From positions 23,135 to 87,134 of the forward strand of contig CAYGKA010000015.1 in the NCBI GenBank assembly GCA_964350445.1: a stretch of DNA of 64,000 bases. Reading direction: 5' to 3'. Each line of letters opens with the position of its first letter. Position 1 is the first letter of the stretch. The stretch is from Hwanghaeella sp964350445 (GTDB lineage: Bacteria; Pseudomonadota; Alphaproteobacteria; UBA8366; Aestuariispiraceae). This document shows, piece by piece, positions 1-8,972 of the stretch. The notes under the pieces were generated by a model that was not told the origin of the DNA, made no database searches, and saw nothing but the letters and a program-made list of their open reading frames with translations. A program made the translations under genes and the position numbers.

Positions 1-1613
1 ATAAGGCCAATGACGGGCTGGAATATACGATCAACCTGATCGACACCCCCGGCCATGTGGACTTTTCCTACGAAGTCTCGCGCAGCCTCGCGGCCTGCGA
101 GGGATCCCTGCTGGTCGTTGACGCCAGCCAGGGCGTGGAAGCGCAAACGCTCGCCAACGTCTATCTGGCGATCGAGAGCAATCACGAGATCATACCGGTT
201 CTGAACAAGATTGATCTGCCCGCCGCCGATCCCGAACGGGTGAAGACCCAGATCGAGGACGTGATCGGCATCGACGCCAGCGACGCGCTTGAGATTTCAG
301 CCAAGACCGGCATGGGCATCCACGCCGTTCTGGAAGCGATCGTCACCAAGCTGCCGCCGCCCAAGACCTCGACGGAGCCCGATCCGAAACTCCGCGCGCT
401 GCTGGTCGACAGCTGGTATGACGCGTATCTGGGGGTCGTCGCGCTGGTGCGCGTCCGCGACGGCGTGATCAAGAAGGGCCAGAAGCTGCGGATGATGTCG
501 ACCGGCGCCGCGCATGAAGTGGACCGCGTCGGCGTGCTGACACCGAAGGGCCTTGTCGTCGACGAGTTGGGTCCGGGCGAGGTGGGTTTTATCACCGCCA
601 GCATCAAGACCGTTTCCGACTGCAAGGTCGGGGATACCCTGACCGAGGACCGCCGCCCCACGAACGACCCGCTACCCGGCTTCCAGCCGTCGGTTCCGGT
701 CGTTTTCTGCGGCCTTTTCCCGGTCGACAGTTCGGAATTCGAAACCCTGCGCGATGCGTTGGGCAAATTGGCGCTCAACGATTCCAGTTTCCATTTCGAG
801 ATGGAGAGCTCCGCGGCTCTCGGTTTCGGTTTCCGCTGTGGTTTCCTGGGGCTGCTGCATCTTGAGATCGTTCAGGAACGCCTGAACCGTGAGTTCGATC
901 TGGACCTGATCTCCACGGCGCCCTCGGTCGTCTACCGGATCCAATTGAACAGCGGCAAGATGATCGAGCTGCACAATCCGGCCGACTACCCCGACCCGAC
1001 CCATATCGCGAGCATTGAGGAACCCTGGATCAAGGCGACCATAATGGTCCCGGACGAGTTTCTGGGCCCGGTGCTGACGCTGTGCACCGAGCGCCGGGGC
1101 GAGCAGATAGAATTGACCTATGTCGGGTCGCGCGCCATGGCGGTCTATCGCTTGCCGTTGAACGAAGTGGTTTTCGATTTCTATGACCGCCTGAAATCGG
1201 TCAGCCGTGGCTATGCCTCCTTCGACTACGAACTCGACTGTTACAAGGAAGGCGACCTGGTCAAGGTTTCGATTCTGATCAACAGCGATCCGGTCGATGC
1301 GCTCGCCATGATCGTGCACCGCTCCCAGGCCGATTTCCGCGGCCGGGCAATCTGTGGACGGCTGAAGGACCTTATTCCCCGACAGCTGTTCAAGGTGGCG
1401 CTTCAGGCCGCGATCGGCGGCAAGGTCATTGCGCGCGAAACCATCGGCGCCCTCCGCAAGGACGTCACGGCGAAGTGCTACGGCGGGGACGTTTCGCGTA
1501 AGCGGAAACTGCTGGAGAAGCAGAAGGAAGGGAAGAAGCGGATGCGGCAGTTCGGCAAGGTCGACATTCCGCAATCGGCATTCCTGGAAGCCCTGAAAAT
1601 GGGCGACAACTGA
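1..1613 (+). CDS. lepA: Elongation factor 4 (LepA), 5' truncated by the window edge
   Basis: LepA is a ribosome-associated GTPase related to EF-G, thought to act on stalled or mistranslocated ribosomes. The reading frame is open from base 3 and shows the G3 motif DTPGH just before the first in-frame GTG (57), so that GTG is not the true start; roughly the first 60-80 residues (P-loop and switch I) lie outside the window. The G4 motif NKID and G5 region (SAKTG) follow. Further on come the EF-G-like domains and the LepA-specific C-terminal domain, including the conserved stretch KCYGGDVSRKRKLLEKQK and the ending QSAFLEAL. The stop is TGA at 1611-1613. Family assignment is secure; only the 5' end is missing. 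Confidence 0.97.
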   Translation, partial: KANDGLEYTINLIDTPGHVDFSYEVSRSLAACEGSLLVVDASQGVEAQTLANVYLAIESNHEIIPVLNKIDLPAADPERVKTQIEDVIGIDASDALEISAKTGMGIHAVLEAIVTKLPPPKTSTEPDPKLRALLVDSWYDAYLGVVALVRVRDGVIKKGQKLRMMSTGAAHEVDRVGVLTPKGLVVDELGPGEVGFITASIKTVSDCKVGDTLTEDRRPTNDPLPGFQPSVPVVFCGLFPVDSSEFETLRDALGKLALNDSSFHFEMESSAALGFGFRCGFLGLLHLEIVQERLNREFDLDLISTAPSVVYRIQLNSGKMIELHNPADYPDPTHIASIEEPWIKATIMVPDEFLGPVLTLCTERRGEQIELTYVGSRAMAVYRLPLNEVVFDFYDRLKSVSRGYASFDYELDCYKEGDLVKVSILINSDPVDALAMIVHRSQADFRGRAICGRLKDLIPRQLFKVALQAAIGGKVIARETIGALRKDVTAKCYGGDVSRKRKLLEKQKEGKKRMRQFGKVDIPQSAFLEALKMGDN

Positions 1614-1712
1614 CGCTCTTGCGCCTCGGCCGCGGCGGCCCAAATGGCGGCGGTGATCCGGTCAAACGTCGAAATAACGTAACTCGACGCGGCGAAGGCT
1701 GATCGAAATCCG

Positions 1713-2051
1713 TCAGTCGCCGCGGAAGCTGTGCCGCCGTTTCGGGCGGCGGATGATGACCGATAACAGGCCGCCCAGCACCATCAGGCCTATGAACAGC
1801 CATAGAATGCTTTCCCAAGCCGGCCGTTGCAGCAGGAAAGGCACGATCGCATCGTCCCACAATGCGGGAAGGTGAAGGTGCCGCTGAACGATGACCTGCG
1901 CCAGGTTCAGGCTGCCGACATCCAGCGCATACCAGAGCGCGCCCGCGGCCTTTGTAATATCCTCGCCGGCCAACCATAGCCAGATACCCAGCCCAAGAAC
2001 AAAGAAGGCCAGCAGGAAGAAAAGCCATCGAAAGAAGACCAAAACGATCAT
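1713..2051 (-). CDS. Small membrane protein of unknown function
   Basis: A 112-residue protein starting MIVLVFFRWLFF from the ATG at 2051. A GTG six codons upstream (2069) is possible but has no better ribosome site. The N-terminal third is one long hydrophobic segment (about residues 2-27), followed by a soluble stretch rich in Trp, Leu and His. A second hydrophobic segment (about 82-102) ends in the basic tail RRPKRRHSF. Two membrane spans with an intervening loop and a cytoplasmic basic tail are therefore likely. It lies convergent to lepA and faces away from tRNA-Ser. I do not recognise a named family, though its composition is that of a real inner-membrane protein. Confidence 0.7.
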   Translation of the reverse strand: MIVLVFFRWLFFLLAFFVLGLGIWLWLAGEDITKAAGALWYALDVGSLNLAQVIVQRHLHLPALWDDAIVPFLLQRPAWESILWLFIGLMVLGGLLSVIIRRPKRRHSFRGD

Positions 2052-2389
2052 GGAAAGTCCCGTACCCACTTACCAATATTACCGCAGAACTACAGGGCCG
2101 ATACCCTCCGGATATCCGCCTGCCCCCTGTTCTTGACGGTTTGTTGCCTCTTGGACGAAGCATTATTTACGAAAGAGTATCATGGGGTTGGCAAAGATCA
2201 AAATCCCCTTCGAGGATGCGGATACCACGGTGTATCCGGATACCTTTTCGGGACCGTACTCGCCCGTCTCGCGCGCGGCTTCCCGGGAATTTTGCAAACC
2301 CTATCAGGAAAGCTTGATCACCCCGACAGTGTCGGTTAGGTTCCGCCGCCGTCGCGAGAGGCTAAAGCCTTTGAGCGCGTCCACACCGG
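2052..2389. other. Intergenic region upstream of tRNA-Ser
   Basis: About 340 bases without a convincing gene: open frames here have no ribosome site and no recognisable product. A possible promoter for the tRNA is TTGATC (2314-2319), 17 bases, then TAGGTT (2337-2342), which would start transcription roughly 40 bases before the tRNA. The -10 box is poor, so this is weak. The segment is visibly less GC-rich than the flanking genes in places. Confidence 0.35.
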
Positions 2390-2479
2390 GGAGAGATGGC
2401 CGAGTGGTTTAAGGCGCACGCCTGGAAAGCGTGTTGGGGCGGAAGCCCCTCAGGGGTTCGAATCCCCTTCTCTCCGCCA
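2390..2479 (+). tRNA. tRNA-Ser (anticodon GGA)
   Basis: The seven-base acceptor arms GGAGAGA (2390-2396) and TCTCTCC (2469-2475) pair perfectly, followed by discriminator G and an encoded CCA (2477-2479). The D arm contains GCCGAGTGGTTTAAGGC, the anticodon loop reads CTGGAAA (anticodon GGA, reading UCC and UCU), and the T loop is GTTCGAATC. The long variable arm, with a GGGGC / GCCCC stem, is the serine class II feature. Length is 90 bases including CCA. Confidence 0.98.
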
Positions 2480-2727
2480 CTATCCATACATTGGAAATGC
2501 AGGGCAGCCGCCGGTTCAGCCGGCACGCGGCACCGATTGCCCGCCCACGGCCGTTTCGTACCCCCGTTCATGCCCCCAATAGCATAAAACCGGTCGATCC
2601 CGCTTTTTCATCACTCATTACTTTATTAGCGCTCCATATTAACTTTATGGTAAGCGGCGCGGACCTAACGTTGACGCGTCTATGTACTTATTGTTTCGGC
2701 CAGCCGTCGAAGGGACGCTTTAAAGGC

Positions 2728-3951
2728 ATGCAAGTTCGCAGCGTAGTGACTGATGCATCAACAACCCCTCCCTGGCAGGTCTTGATCGTGGACGACGACC
2801 GGTCCGTCCACCAATCGACCCGTTTCGCCTTGGACGATTTTGTCTTTGAGGATCGCAAGCTCGAGCTGTTGAGCGCCTATTCGATCAAGGAAGCCCAGGA
2901 CCTTCTGAAAGACCGAAAGAACATCGCGGTCATTCTGCTGGACGTCGTCATGGAGTCCGAAACAGCAGGTCTGGAATACGTTCGCTGGGTACGCGATGAA
3001 CTTGCCAACAACCGTGTCCGCATCGTTCTGCGTACGGGACAACCCGGCTACGCGCCCGAATTGGAAGTCGTCCGCAATTTCGACATCAACGACTATCGTG
3101 AAAAGAGCCAAATGACGGTCGGCAAATTGACCGCCACCCTTTACACGGCCCTTCGATCCTTCAGAGACATCGTCCAACTGGAGAACCAGTCGGAGCGACT
3201 GCAGGACGCGCTTGTCCTGGCGGAAAAGGCCAGTCAGGCCAAAACGAACTTCATCGCGCATGTCAGCCACGAATTCAGGACGCCCTTGAACGGTATCATC
3301 GGACTGTCCGAAATGATTGCTTTGGAATCGCTGGGACCCGTGGGGACCCAAAAATACAAGGAATATGCCTGGGATATCGTGACGTCCGGCCGGCACCTTC
3401 AGGAAATGGTCGACCGTGTATTGCGCTTTTCGGAAAGCGGCGGCAGTCGGCCCGTGGTTCACGAGCCCTTCGATCTGCGTCAACTGATCTCCGATTTGTC
3501 CGGCCTGGGCAATGCGGACCAGTTCGTGCCGGTGGAACCGGGAAAGAATACTGACACGACCGAGCGAAGGACCGGCTTGATGCTGCGTGCGGAACGGGAC
3601 GCGGTCCACAGCATGCTCTCCAATCTGATCTCGAATGCCGTGCGGCACAATCCGTCAGGATGCAAGGTTCGGGTCACGGCCCGTGCCGTGGCCAACGGCG
3701 GTCTTATTTTGACCGTGATCGACAATGGTGTCGGCATTGGCGAAAGCCTTCTGGATCAACTCGACGACCCGCTTGCGGTTCCCGACGACCCCTACGTGGC
3801 CGGCCGCGGCGGGCTTGGTCTGGGCCTTGTCATGACAAAATCCCTTATCGAAGCGCATGGCGGCAGTTTGAAAATTGAGTCCTCCAAAGAAAACGGAACG
3901 CGTGCCCAGCTTATTTTTCCGCCGGGAAGTTTGAGTAAACGGGATGAATAA
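2728..3951 (+). CDS. Receiver-histidine kinase hybrid (soluble)
   Basis: A 407-residue soluble signalling protein. Residues about 15-145 form a receiver domain: acidic pocket D22-D24, phospho-acceptor D72 (in LLDVVME), T103 and K126. The receiver sequence, with DVVME and VRIVLRTGQPG, is the subtype otherwise found in front of DUF3369 and HD-GYP output domains. After a short coiled linker comes a HisKA domain (SHEFRTPLNG, His181) and a HATPase domain with N box (NLISNAVRHN), G1 (DNGVGIG) and G2 (GRGGLGLGL). There is no membrane segment or sensor domain, so input probably arrives by phosphotransfer at D72. The frame is open upstream into the tRNA; ATG 2728 fits the receiver's N-terminus. It heads a three-gene cassette with the next two genes. 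Confidence 0.9.
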   Translation: MQVRSVVTDASTTPPWQVLIVDDDRSVHQSTRFALDDFVFEDRKLELLSAYSIKEAQDLLKDRKNIAVILLDVVMESETAGLEYVRWVRDELANNRVRIVLRTGQPGYAPELEVVRNFDINDYREKSQMTVGKLTATLYTALRSFRDIVQLENQSERLQDALVLAEKASQAKTNFIAHVSHEFRTPLNGIIGLSEMIALESLGPVGTQKYKEYAWDIVTSGRHLQEMVDRVLRFSESGGSRPVVHEPFDLRQLISDLSGLGNADQFVPVEPGKNTDTTERRTGLMLRAERDAVHSMLSNLISNAVRHNPSGCKVRVTARAVANGGLILTVIDNGVGIGESLLDQLDDPLAVPDDPYVAGRGGLGLGLVMTKSLIEAHGGSLKIESSKENGTRAQLIFPPGSLSKRDE

Positions 3952-4009
3952 TACAGCGGCGTTATCGGATCGGCAGAGCCCAGAAATCTGAACGTGATAG
4001 GTCACAACA

Positions 4010-5125
4010 ATGAAAAACCACTTTCGGCGAAGAACAATTCGTGTCCTATCGGTTACGCTTCTGGCCCTTTTGGCGGCGTGCGGAGACCCCGATCCGATCA
4101 AGATTGGAATCGTGGTCGGTTTGACCGGCCGCTCCACCGATCTCGGTGAAGCGTCCCGCAATGCCGTGCAACTCGCCGCGGAAGAAATCAATCAGGCCGG
4201 CGGGATCAACGGCCGGCAAATTTCGCTGATCGCGCTCGACGACGAAGGCAAACCCGAGACAGCAGCAGCGGCGGTCCGCACCGCCCACGCCGACGGCGCC
4301 ATCGCCCTTATCGGACCCAACTTGAGCTCTATCGCGGCCGCTATGTTGCCGGAAATCAATCGACTTGAATTGGTCACAATTTCGCCGACCGCCTCGTCGC
4401 TCGATTTCGTCAATTTGGATGACTACCTGTTTAGGATAAATTGGTCGACACGTGAAAACGCCGGGGCCTATGCCAAACATTACTATGATCGCGGACTTCG
4501 TCATGTCGTGGCCGCAATCGACGCGAACAATCGGGTGTTCTCGGAAAGCTGGCTGACCGAATTCACGACGGCCTTCGAAGCGCTTGGATCCGTAACCGTC
4601 GAGTCCGAGTTGTTCGACGCAAATTCCGACCAGGGGTACTCCACAACGGCGCGCAAGCTTCTCGATTCCAATCCGAATGCGATCTTGCTGATCTCGAACA
4701 GCGTCGACACCGCACAGATAACGCAGCAGATCCGCAAAATGGACACAGACACCCTGATCGTTGCTGCGGAATGGGCCGCGTCAGAAAGACTGCTGCAATT
4801 GGGCGGCAAGGCGATCGAGGGCATCGAAATGCTTCAGTCCTACGACCGCACCGACACGTCGGAACGGTATCTGCGCTTCAAGAACGCCTATCATGAGCGT
4901 TTCGGGTATGATCCCGGATATTCAAGCGTCGCAGCCTATGACGCCGCGTTGCTTCTGTTTGGCGCGTTGCGGATTGACGACGACCCGGCAGCGTTGAAGG
5001 GAAATCTGGTTCGGCTGCCGGTTATCGACGGCCTGCAGCAGCCTCTCAAATTCAACAAATACGGTGATGCGGAGCGGCGCGCGTTCTTTGTAACCGTCCG
5101 AGATGGAAGTTTCGTTCAGCAATGA
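4010..5125 (+). CDS. Type I periplasmic binding lipoprotein (Leu/Ile/Val-binding-like)
   Basis: A 371-residue exported protein. The signal peptide ends in a lipobox (LLAAC, Cys24), so it should be a lipoprotein. The mature part is a type I periplasmic binding fold of the branched-chain amino-acid/amide class: KIGIVVGLTG at the start, then the AAEEINQAGGINGR helix and GPNLSS. No ABC permease or ATPase gene is nearby. Its stop overlaps the start of the following sensor kinase by four bases (ATGA), so the two are translationally coupled. By analogy with TorT-TorS and LuxP-LuxQ it most likely serves as ligand-binding co-receptor for that kinase rather than as a transporter component. The ligand cannot be told from the sequence. 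Confidence 0.9.
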   Translation: MKNHFRRRTIRVLSVTLLALLAACGDPDPIKIGIVVGLTGRSTDLGEASRNAVQLAAEEINQAGGINGRQISLIALDDEGKPETAAAAVRTAHADGAIALIGPNLSSIAAAMLPEINRLELVTISPTASSLDFVNLDDYLFRINWSTRENAGAYAKHYYDRGLRHVVAAIDANNRVFSESWLTEFTTAFEALGSVTVESELFDANSDQGYSTTARKLLDSNPNAILLISNSVDTAQITQQIRKMDTDTLIVAAEWAASERLLQLGGKAIEGIEMLQSYDRTDTSERYLRFKNAYHERFGYDPGYSSVAAYDAALLLFGALRIDDDPAALKGNLVRLPVIDGLQQPLKFNKYGDAERRAFFVTVRDGSFVQQ

Positions 5126-7086
5126 TATCGCTAAGCGAACAGCGGCTGCGAACGTCCGTTGTTTTCCTGCAAATCAGTACCATCGTCATTACCCTGGTTG
5201 TCGTCGGGTCGGCCCTTCTTGCCTATGTGATCACAGATTTCTCCCGCGAGAATATCCACTATGCCGCACGCGCCAGTGAAACAATGTCTGAACGAGTGGA
5301 AAGATTCCTTGATGACCTGGCATCCCATTTAGCCATGATCGGCAGGCACTACGAGTCCCAGCCGGATGCCGACATTCACAGCTTCCTTACCGCAGCACGG
5401 GAGCCGCATTTCAGCGCTATCTATCTCGTCGGCAAGGACTCAACCCTTAAAGTGGCCAGTTTGCGGGAGGGCGGCATCAACCGTGAGCGTGAATTGGAAG
5501 GGGTGGATCTTTCCGCCTACCCGCTTTTGAGGAATGCACGGCTCGCACAGAAGCCCACGTGGAGCGACAAGCATCTCTCGGCCATTACCGGCAATGTGAC
5601 GGTGGGTCTCGCCATACCCTTGCAAGGGGGAGATGCAATTATCGCGGAAGTGCCTTTGAGCGCGATCGTCGAAGTCGGTTCTGTCTTTCGGGAGAAAGGG
5701 CATCTCGACTACTGGATCATAGACAGCAATGGGGAAGTCGTCGCGGATACCAGTGGCGGTCAAACGCAATTGATGAACCTGTCCAATCTGGAAATCGTCC
5801 AAAACGGATTCTCAGGCGTTGAGCAGCCGACGCGGATGACGTTCCGAGGGCAGGATTACCACGTTGCCGCGACCTATTCCGATGAGTTCGGGTGGCTGTT
5901 TGTCGGCCGCGTCCCAGCAGGCCTGGCCAATCCCGACTTGCGGAACATTCTCTACATGGTCTTGGCATTCGCCTTGGGGACGGCCATTTTCGGCGTGCTG
6001 CTCGCACCGCTTTGGGCCCAACGGATCGTTAGACCGGTAAGCATCGTAGCCGAACTGGCGAGCCAGATCGCCGCCGGCAAGCCACCGCAGAATTGGCCCC
6101 GTGGATCGATACGTGAGTTCAACGCGCTTTCAGAAGACCTGCGGGCCATGTCCGGCGCGATCACCAAACGGGAAGTGGAACTTCGGGACCTCAACGAAGG
6201 ACTGGAAGCCCGCGTCGCGGACCGCACAAAGGAACTCACCCGAATCAACAACGACCTGAAAAGCGCCTTGGGCGCGGTCGAACATGCCCGGGACGAATTG
6301 ATCCAATCCGAGAAAGTCGCTGCGTTGGGACGCATGGTGGCCGGGATCTCGCACGAGTTGAACACCCCGCTCGGCAACGGCCGAATGGCCGTCAGCACGC
6401 TGGGCGTTCGCCTTGAAGGGTTCCGGGAGCGGCTTTCCGACCCCGTCGACCAGGAGGACCTCGACAAGTTCCTAGAGGTCGTCGGAATGAGTGTTGAGAT
6501 CGCGGAAAACAACCTTGTTCGAGCGGGCAACCTGGTCCGCAGCTTCAAGGAGATTTCCGCGGACAGGACAGCCTCGCGCAGGCGCAAGGTGGTCTTGAAA
6601 GAGTTGTTCGACGAAGTGACGCTGACCCTGACCCCGCTGTTGAAGCGGAACCCCGTCACGCTGGAGATCGATGTTCCGATCACGATCTGGATCGACAGTT
6701 ATCCCGGTGAACTGGGACAAGTCATAACCAACCTGGTCGAGAACGCCACCATCCATGCCTTTCATGGCAAGGAGGCCGGAACGATCGCCATCACGGCAGA
6801 GCAGACAACCGACGACACCGTCACCATTCAAGTCAGCGACGACGGCATCGGCATGTCCCCGGAGGTTGTTCGCAAGGCGTTCGATCCGTTCTACACGACC
6901 GCTCTCGGCAGGGGCGGCACAGGGTTGGGTCTGTACATTGTCCACCGCACGGTCGAGACCGTCCTCGGCGGTTCCGTCACATTGAAGAGCAAGACCGGCA
7001 AGGGCAGCGCCTTCAAAATCCAAATCCCGGTGCATGCACCGACAACGGACGACGAGCGCACAGGCATGATCCTAAAGGCCCGCTAG
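5122..7086 (+). CDS. Membrane sensor histidine kinase with periplasmic Cache-type domain
   Basis: A 654-residue kinase. A membrane helix (about 13-36) is followed by a ~235-residue periplasmic region resembling a double-Cache sensor, a second helix (about 276-299), a HAMP linker, a coiled coil (about 350-400), then HisKA with ISHELNTPLGNGRMA (His411) and a HATPase domain (N box NLVENATIHA, G1 DDGIGMS, G2 GRGGTGLGLYIVHR). The H box and the VRSFKEIS segment resemble the HPK4-type kinases. It lacks its own receiver; the upstream receiver-kinase is the obvious partner. The gene overlaps the binding-protein stop by 4 bp. It ends 30 bp from the convergent BatD-like gene, with only a weak GGCCG/CGGCC hairpin between. 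Confidence 0.93.
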   Translation: MISLSEQRLRTSVVFLQISTIVITLVVVGSALLAYVITDFSRENIHYAARASETMSERVERFLDDLASHLAMIGRHYESQPDADIHSFLTAAREPHFSAIYLVGKDSTLKVASLREGGINRERELEGVDLSAYPLLRNARLAQKPTWSDKHLSAITGNVTVGLAIPLQGGDAIIAEVPLSAIVEVGSVFREKGHLDYWIIDSNGEVVADTSGGQTQLMNLSNLEIVQNGFSGVEQPTRMTFRGQDYHVAATYSDEFGWLFVGRVPAGLANPDLRNILYMVLAFALGTAIFGVLLAPLWAQRIVRPVSIVAELASQIAAGKPPQNWPRGSIREFNALSEDLRAMSGAITKREVELRDLNEGLEARVADRTKELTRINNDLKSALGAVEHARDELIQSEKVAALGRMVAGISHELNTPLGNGRMAVSTLGVRLEGFRERLSDPVDQEDLDKFLEVVGMSVEIAENNLVRAGNLVRSFKEISADRTASRRRKVVLKELFDEVTLTLTPLLKRNPVTLEIDVPITIWIDSYPGELGQVITNLVENATIHAFHGKEAGTIAITAEQTTDDTVTIQVSDDGIGMSPEVVRKAFDPFYTTALGRGGTGLGLYIVHRTVETVLGGSVTLKSKTGKGSAFKIQIPVHAPTTDDERTGMILKAR

Positions 7087-7116
7087 GCCGAAGGAACGGC
7101 CACGGCATGGACCTCC

Positions 7117-8355
7117 TCAGCCAAGCGGCGCCCAAAAGCAGCGGACATACCGGAAGTAATCGAACGCCACCTTGTCGCCAGACGGGCTGAAGATCACGAA
7201 ATCCAGGGACTGGATTGCCTGCCTCTTTTCCAGGCTCAGATCCTCATGGCTCGGACGCTCCCATTCGGATACGAGGTATATATCGGTGGCCTTGCGCAGC
7301 GCGACGGGGTCCTTGCGCGCGGCGGCGGAGACCAAAGCAGCCCGTGCGCCGACACGAAGCGCCGCGCGTTTCAAAGCCGCAAGCCGGAAAGCCGAGCCGG
7401 CACGCAACGATCCAAACAAAAGAACGCCCGACATGGCCAAACCGGCAAGCGTGATGGCGGCAAGGACCGGGCGTTGATCGACGGCCGTCAGTGCAAGCGC
7501 ATTCTTGTTTTCCGCGAAACTCGCATAACCGAAAGGGGCGGCCGCCAATTCAATCATCTCAATTTCCCGTGTCCTGGTATTGAACCAAGGAATTTTATAT
7601 TCCCGAATCACACCCGGCTCACCGGTGATCGGCCGCATTTCCCAAGACCAGGTAACCTGCGTGACCGGGCCTTTTTCAGTAAGGATCAAATTCCGCTCTT
7701 CGGGCGGAGAGAAGGTGATCAACCAATAGGCCCGCATCGGCGGCTGCGGGGGAAACAACTCCGGCACGACGCCAAGAGCCATGAGCTTAACCGTGCGGGT
7801 AACCGTGTCGCCATCCTCCAGGGTCGAGGGATCATTGCTCCACACGTCGGTATATTCCAGGATCCGTGCCGAGAAGGGCCAGGCATCCGGCTCGCCGGGG
7901 TAAGGATCGACGGAGAGTGTAACCGGCTCCGCCTCGATATTCATTTTGATGCGTCCGCCCGCGCGCGGCTGTACGGTTAAGCGATGCACGAAGGGCCCGA
8001 CGGTGAGATCGCCCGCCTGCTTCGGAAACAGCGCGATTCGACGTCGCATAACGCTCTTTTCCTTGCCGTCGACCTGTTCGCGCGACCATTCGTCGTTTTC
8101 GATCTGGACCCAGTCGAAACCCTCGACTCGCGGCAGTTCCAGTTTCTCCAACGTGATGACCACGTCATAAACCCCGCGGATGGTAATCAGGACCATCTCG
8201 CCCACGACCGGTTTCGCATCCGGGTTTTCCAAATCGATGAAAAGCTCCGCCGTGCCGTCCTGTGCCCGTGCCGGCATTGATAGCCCGGTCGCCAGGATCA
8301 GAAATGAAGCGATCGCGAGCAGGAGTCCGATCGGGATGTGTCTGCGCCTTACCAT
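7117..8355 (-). CDS. BatD-like membrane-anchored protein
   Basis: Last gene of the MoxR-VWA operon. The 412-residue product starts at ATG 8355 (a GTG at 8367 is the alternative) and has a signal peptide (IPIGLLLAIASFLILATGLSM, ending near ARA). It then has a long periplasmic region starting with the BatD-like segment on protection/oxygen tolerance proteins (ENPDAKPVVGEMVLITI, a beta-sandwich start), followed by a membrane helix around TLAGLAMSGVLLFGSL and a cytoplasmic tail. Family function is unsettled; BatD homologues are thought to act with VWA proteins in envelope stress or complex assembly. Its start overlaps the stop of the preceding TPR gene. Confidence 0.8.
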   Translation of the reverse strand: MVRRRHIPIGLLLAIASFLILATGLSMPARAQDGTAELFIDLENPDAKPVVGEMVLITIRGVYDVVITLEKLELPRVEGFDWVQIENDEWSREQVDGKEKSVMRRRIALFPKQAGDLTVGPFVHRLTVQPRAGGRIKMNIEAEPVTLSVDPYPGEPDAWPFSARILEYTDVWSNDPSTLEDGDTVTRTVKLMALGVVPELFPPQPPMRAYWLITFSPPEERNLILTEKGPVTQVTWSWEMRPITGEPGVIREYKIPWFNTRTREIEMIELAAAPFGYASFAENKNALALTAVDQRPVLAAITLAGLAMSGVLLFGSLRAGSAFRLAALKRAALRVGARAALVSAAARKDPVALRKATDIYLVSEWERPSHEDLSLEKRQAIQSLDFVIFSPSGDKVAFDYFRYVRCFWAPLG

Positions 8356-8972
8356 CCGACACCCCACTCGCGGACCACCTGTCCCAATCCCTGACGCCGT
8401 TCATATTCTGCTTCCAGGCGCTTCTTGAGATATTCGCCGGGCTCGTCGGACAGCGTTTCCAGCCATTCGTCGCTGGCGATCGTGCTGCGTGCCCGTGTCG
8501 GACGGCGTACCTTGTACTGATTGGCGAGGCCGGGAAGTATGTCGTCCTCCGGATGCTTTTTCCGGGTGGCGGCCAGTGCGGCGATCCGGCCAGTGCCCCT
8601 ACCGTCCCCGACGATAGGCGTCAGAAGGGCGCCGACGATGTCACGGTTTTCCGTCGCCTCCTTGTCCTCCGGGCGGGCGAAAAGCACGGCGTTGAAATAT
8701 GCGACGGAAAGCTTGTAGTCACCTGTTGCCGCCAGGGACAGACCGCGGTTGTACGTGACGGACCGGCCGGCCTTCTCGAACGCCGCATCCGCTTCCTTGT
8801 AACGGCCCGCGCGATACAGCGCGACGCCCCTGGCGCCCGGCTCCACCAGCAAGTCCGCCGCCAGGGTAGGCTGATCCAGCAACAGAACGACCTTGCCGAG
8901 GGACTGCGGCCCCGCTGCCCAGAAGCACGCGGCGCAGAGTGCCGCCAGAGCGGGCAGAATCAAACGCCGCAT
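8349..8972 (-). CDS. TPR-containing membrane or lipid-anchored protein (BatC/BatE-like)
   Basis: A 207-residue protein starting MRRLILPALAALCAACFW from the ATG at 8972, which shares one base with the stop of the upstream VWA gene (TGATG). The N-terminus is a signal or membrane anchor; ALCAAC could be a lipobox, but the site is not clear-cut. Residues about 55-115 resemble TPR repeats (GVALYRAGRYKEADAAFEKA, then YNRGLSLAATGDYKLSVAYF). The C-terminus is charged and helical. TPR proteins of this kind are standard partners of the two VWA proteins in Bat/MoxR operons. Confidence 0.8.
   Translation of the reverse strand: MRRLILPALAALCAACFWAAGPQSLGKVVLLLDQPTLAADLLVEPGARGVALYRAGRYKEADAAFEKAGRSVTYNRGLSLAATGDYKLSVAYFNAVLFARPEDKEATENRDIVGALLTPIVGDGRGTGRIAALAATRKKHPEDDILPGLANQYKVRRPTRARSTIASDEWLETLSDEPGEYLKKRLEAEYERRQGLGQVVREWGVGW

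Noticed and set aside
2390..2479. tRNA-Ser as an integration site for a mobile element
   Set aside because: I found no second copy of the tRNA 3' end, no integrase and no abrupt composition change downstream; the next genes look chromosomal.
7086..7101. GGCCG/CGGCC hairpin between the convergent sensor kinase and BatD genes
   Set aside because: Only five base pairs and no T run, so not supported as a terminator.
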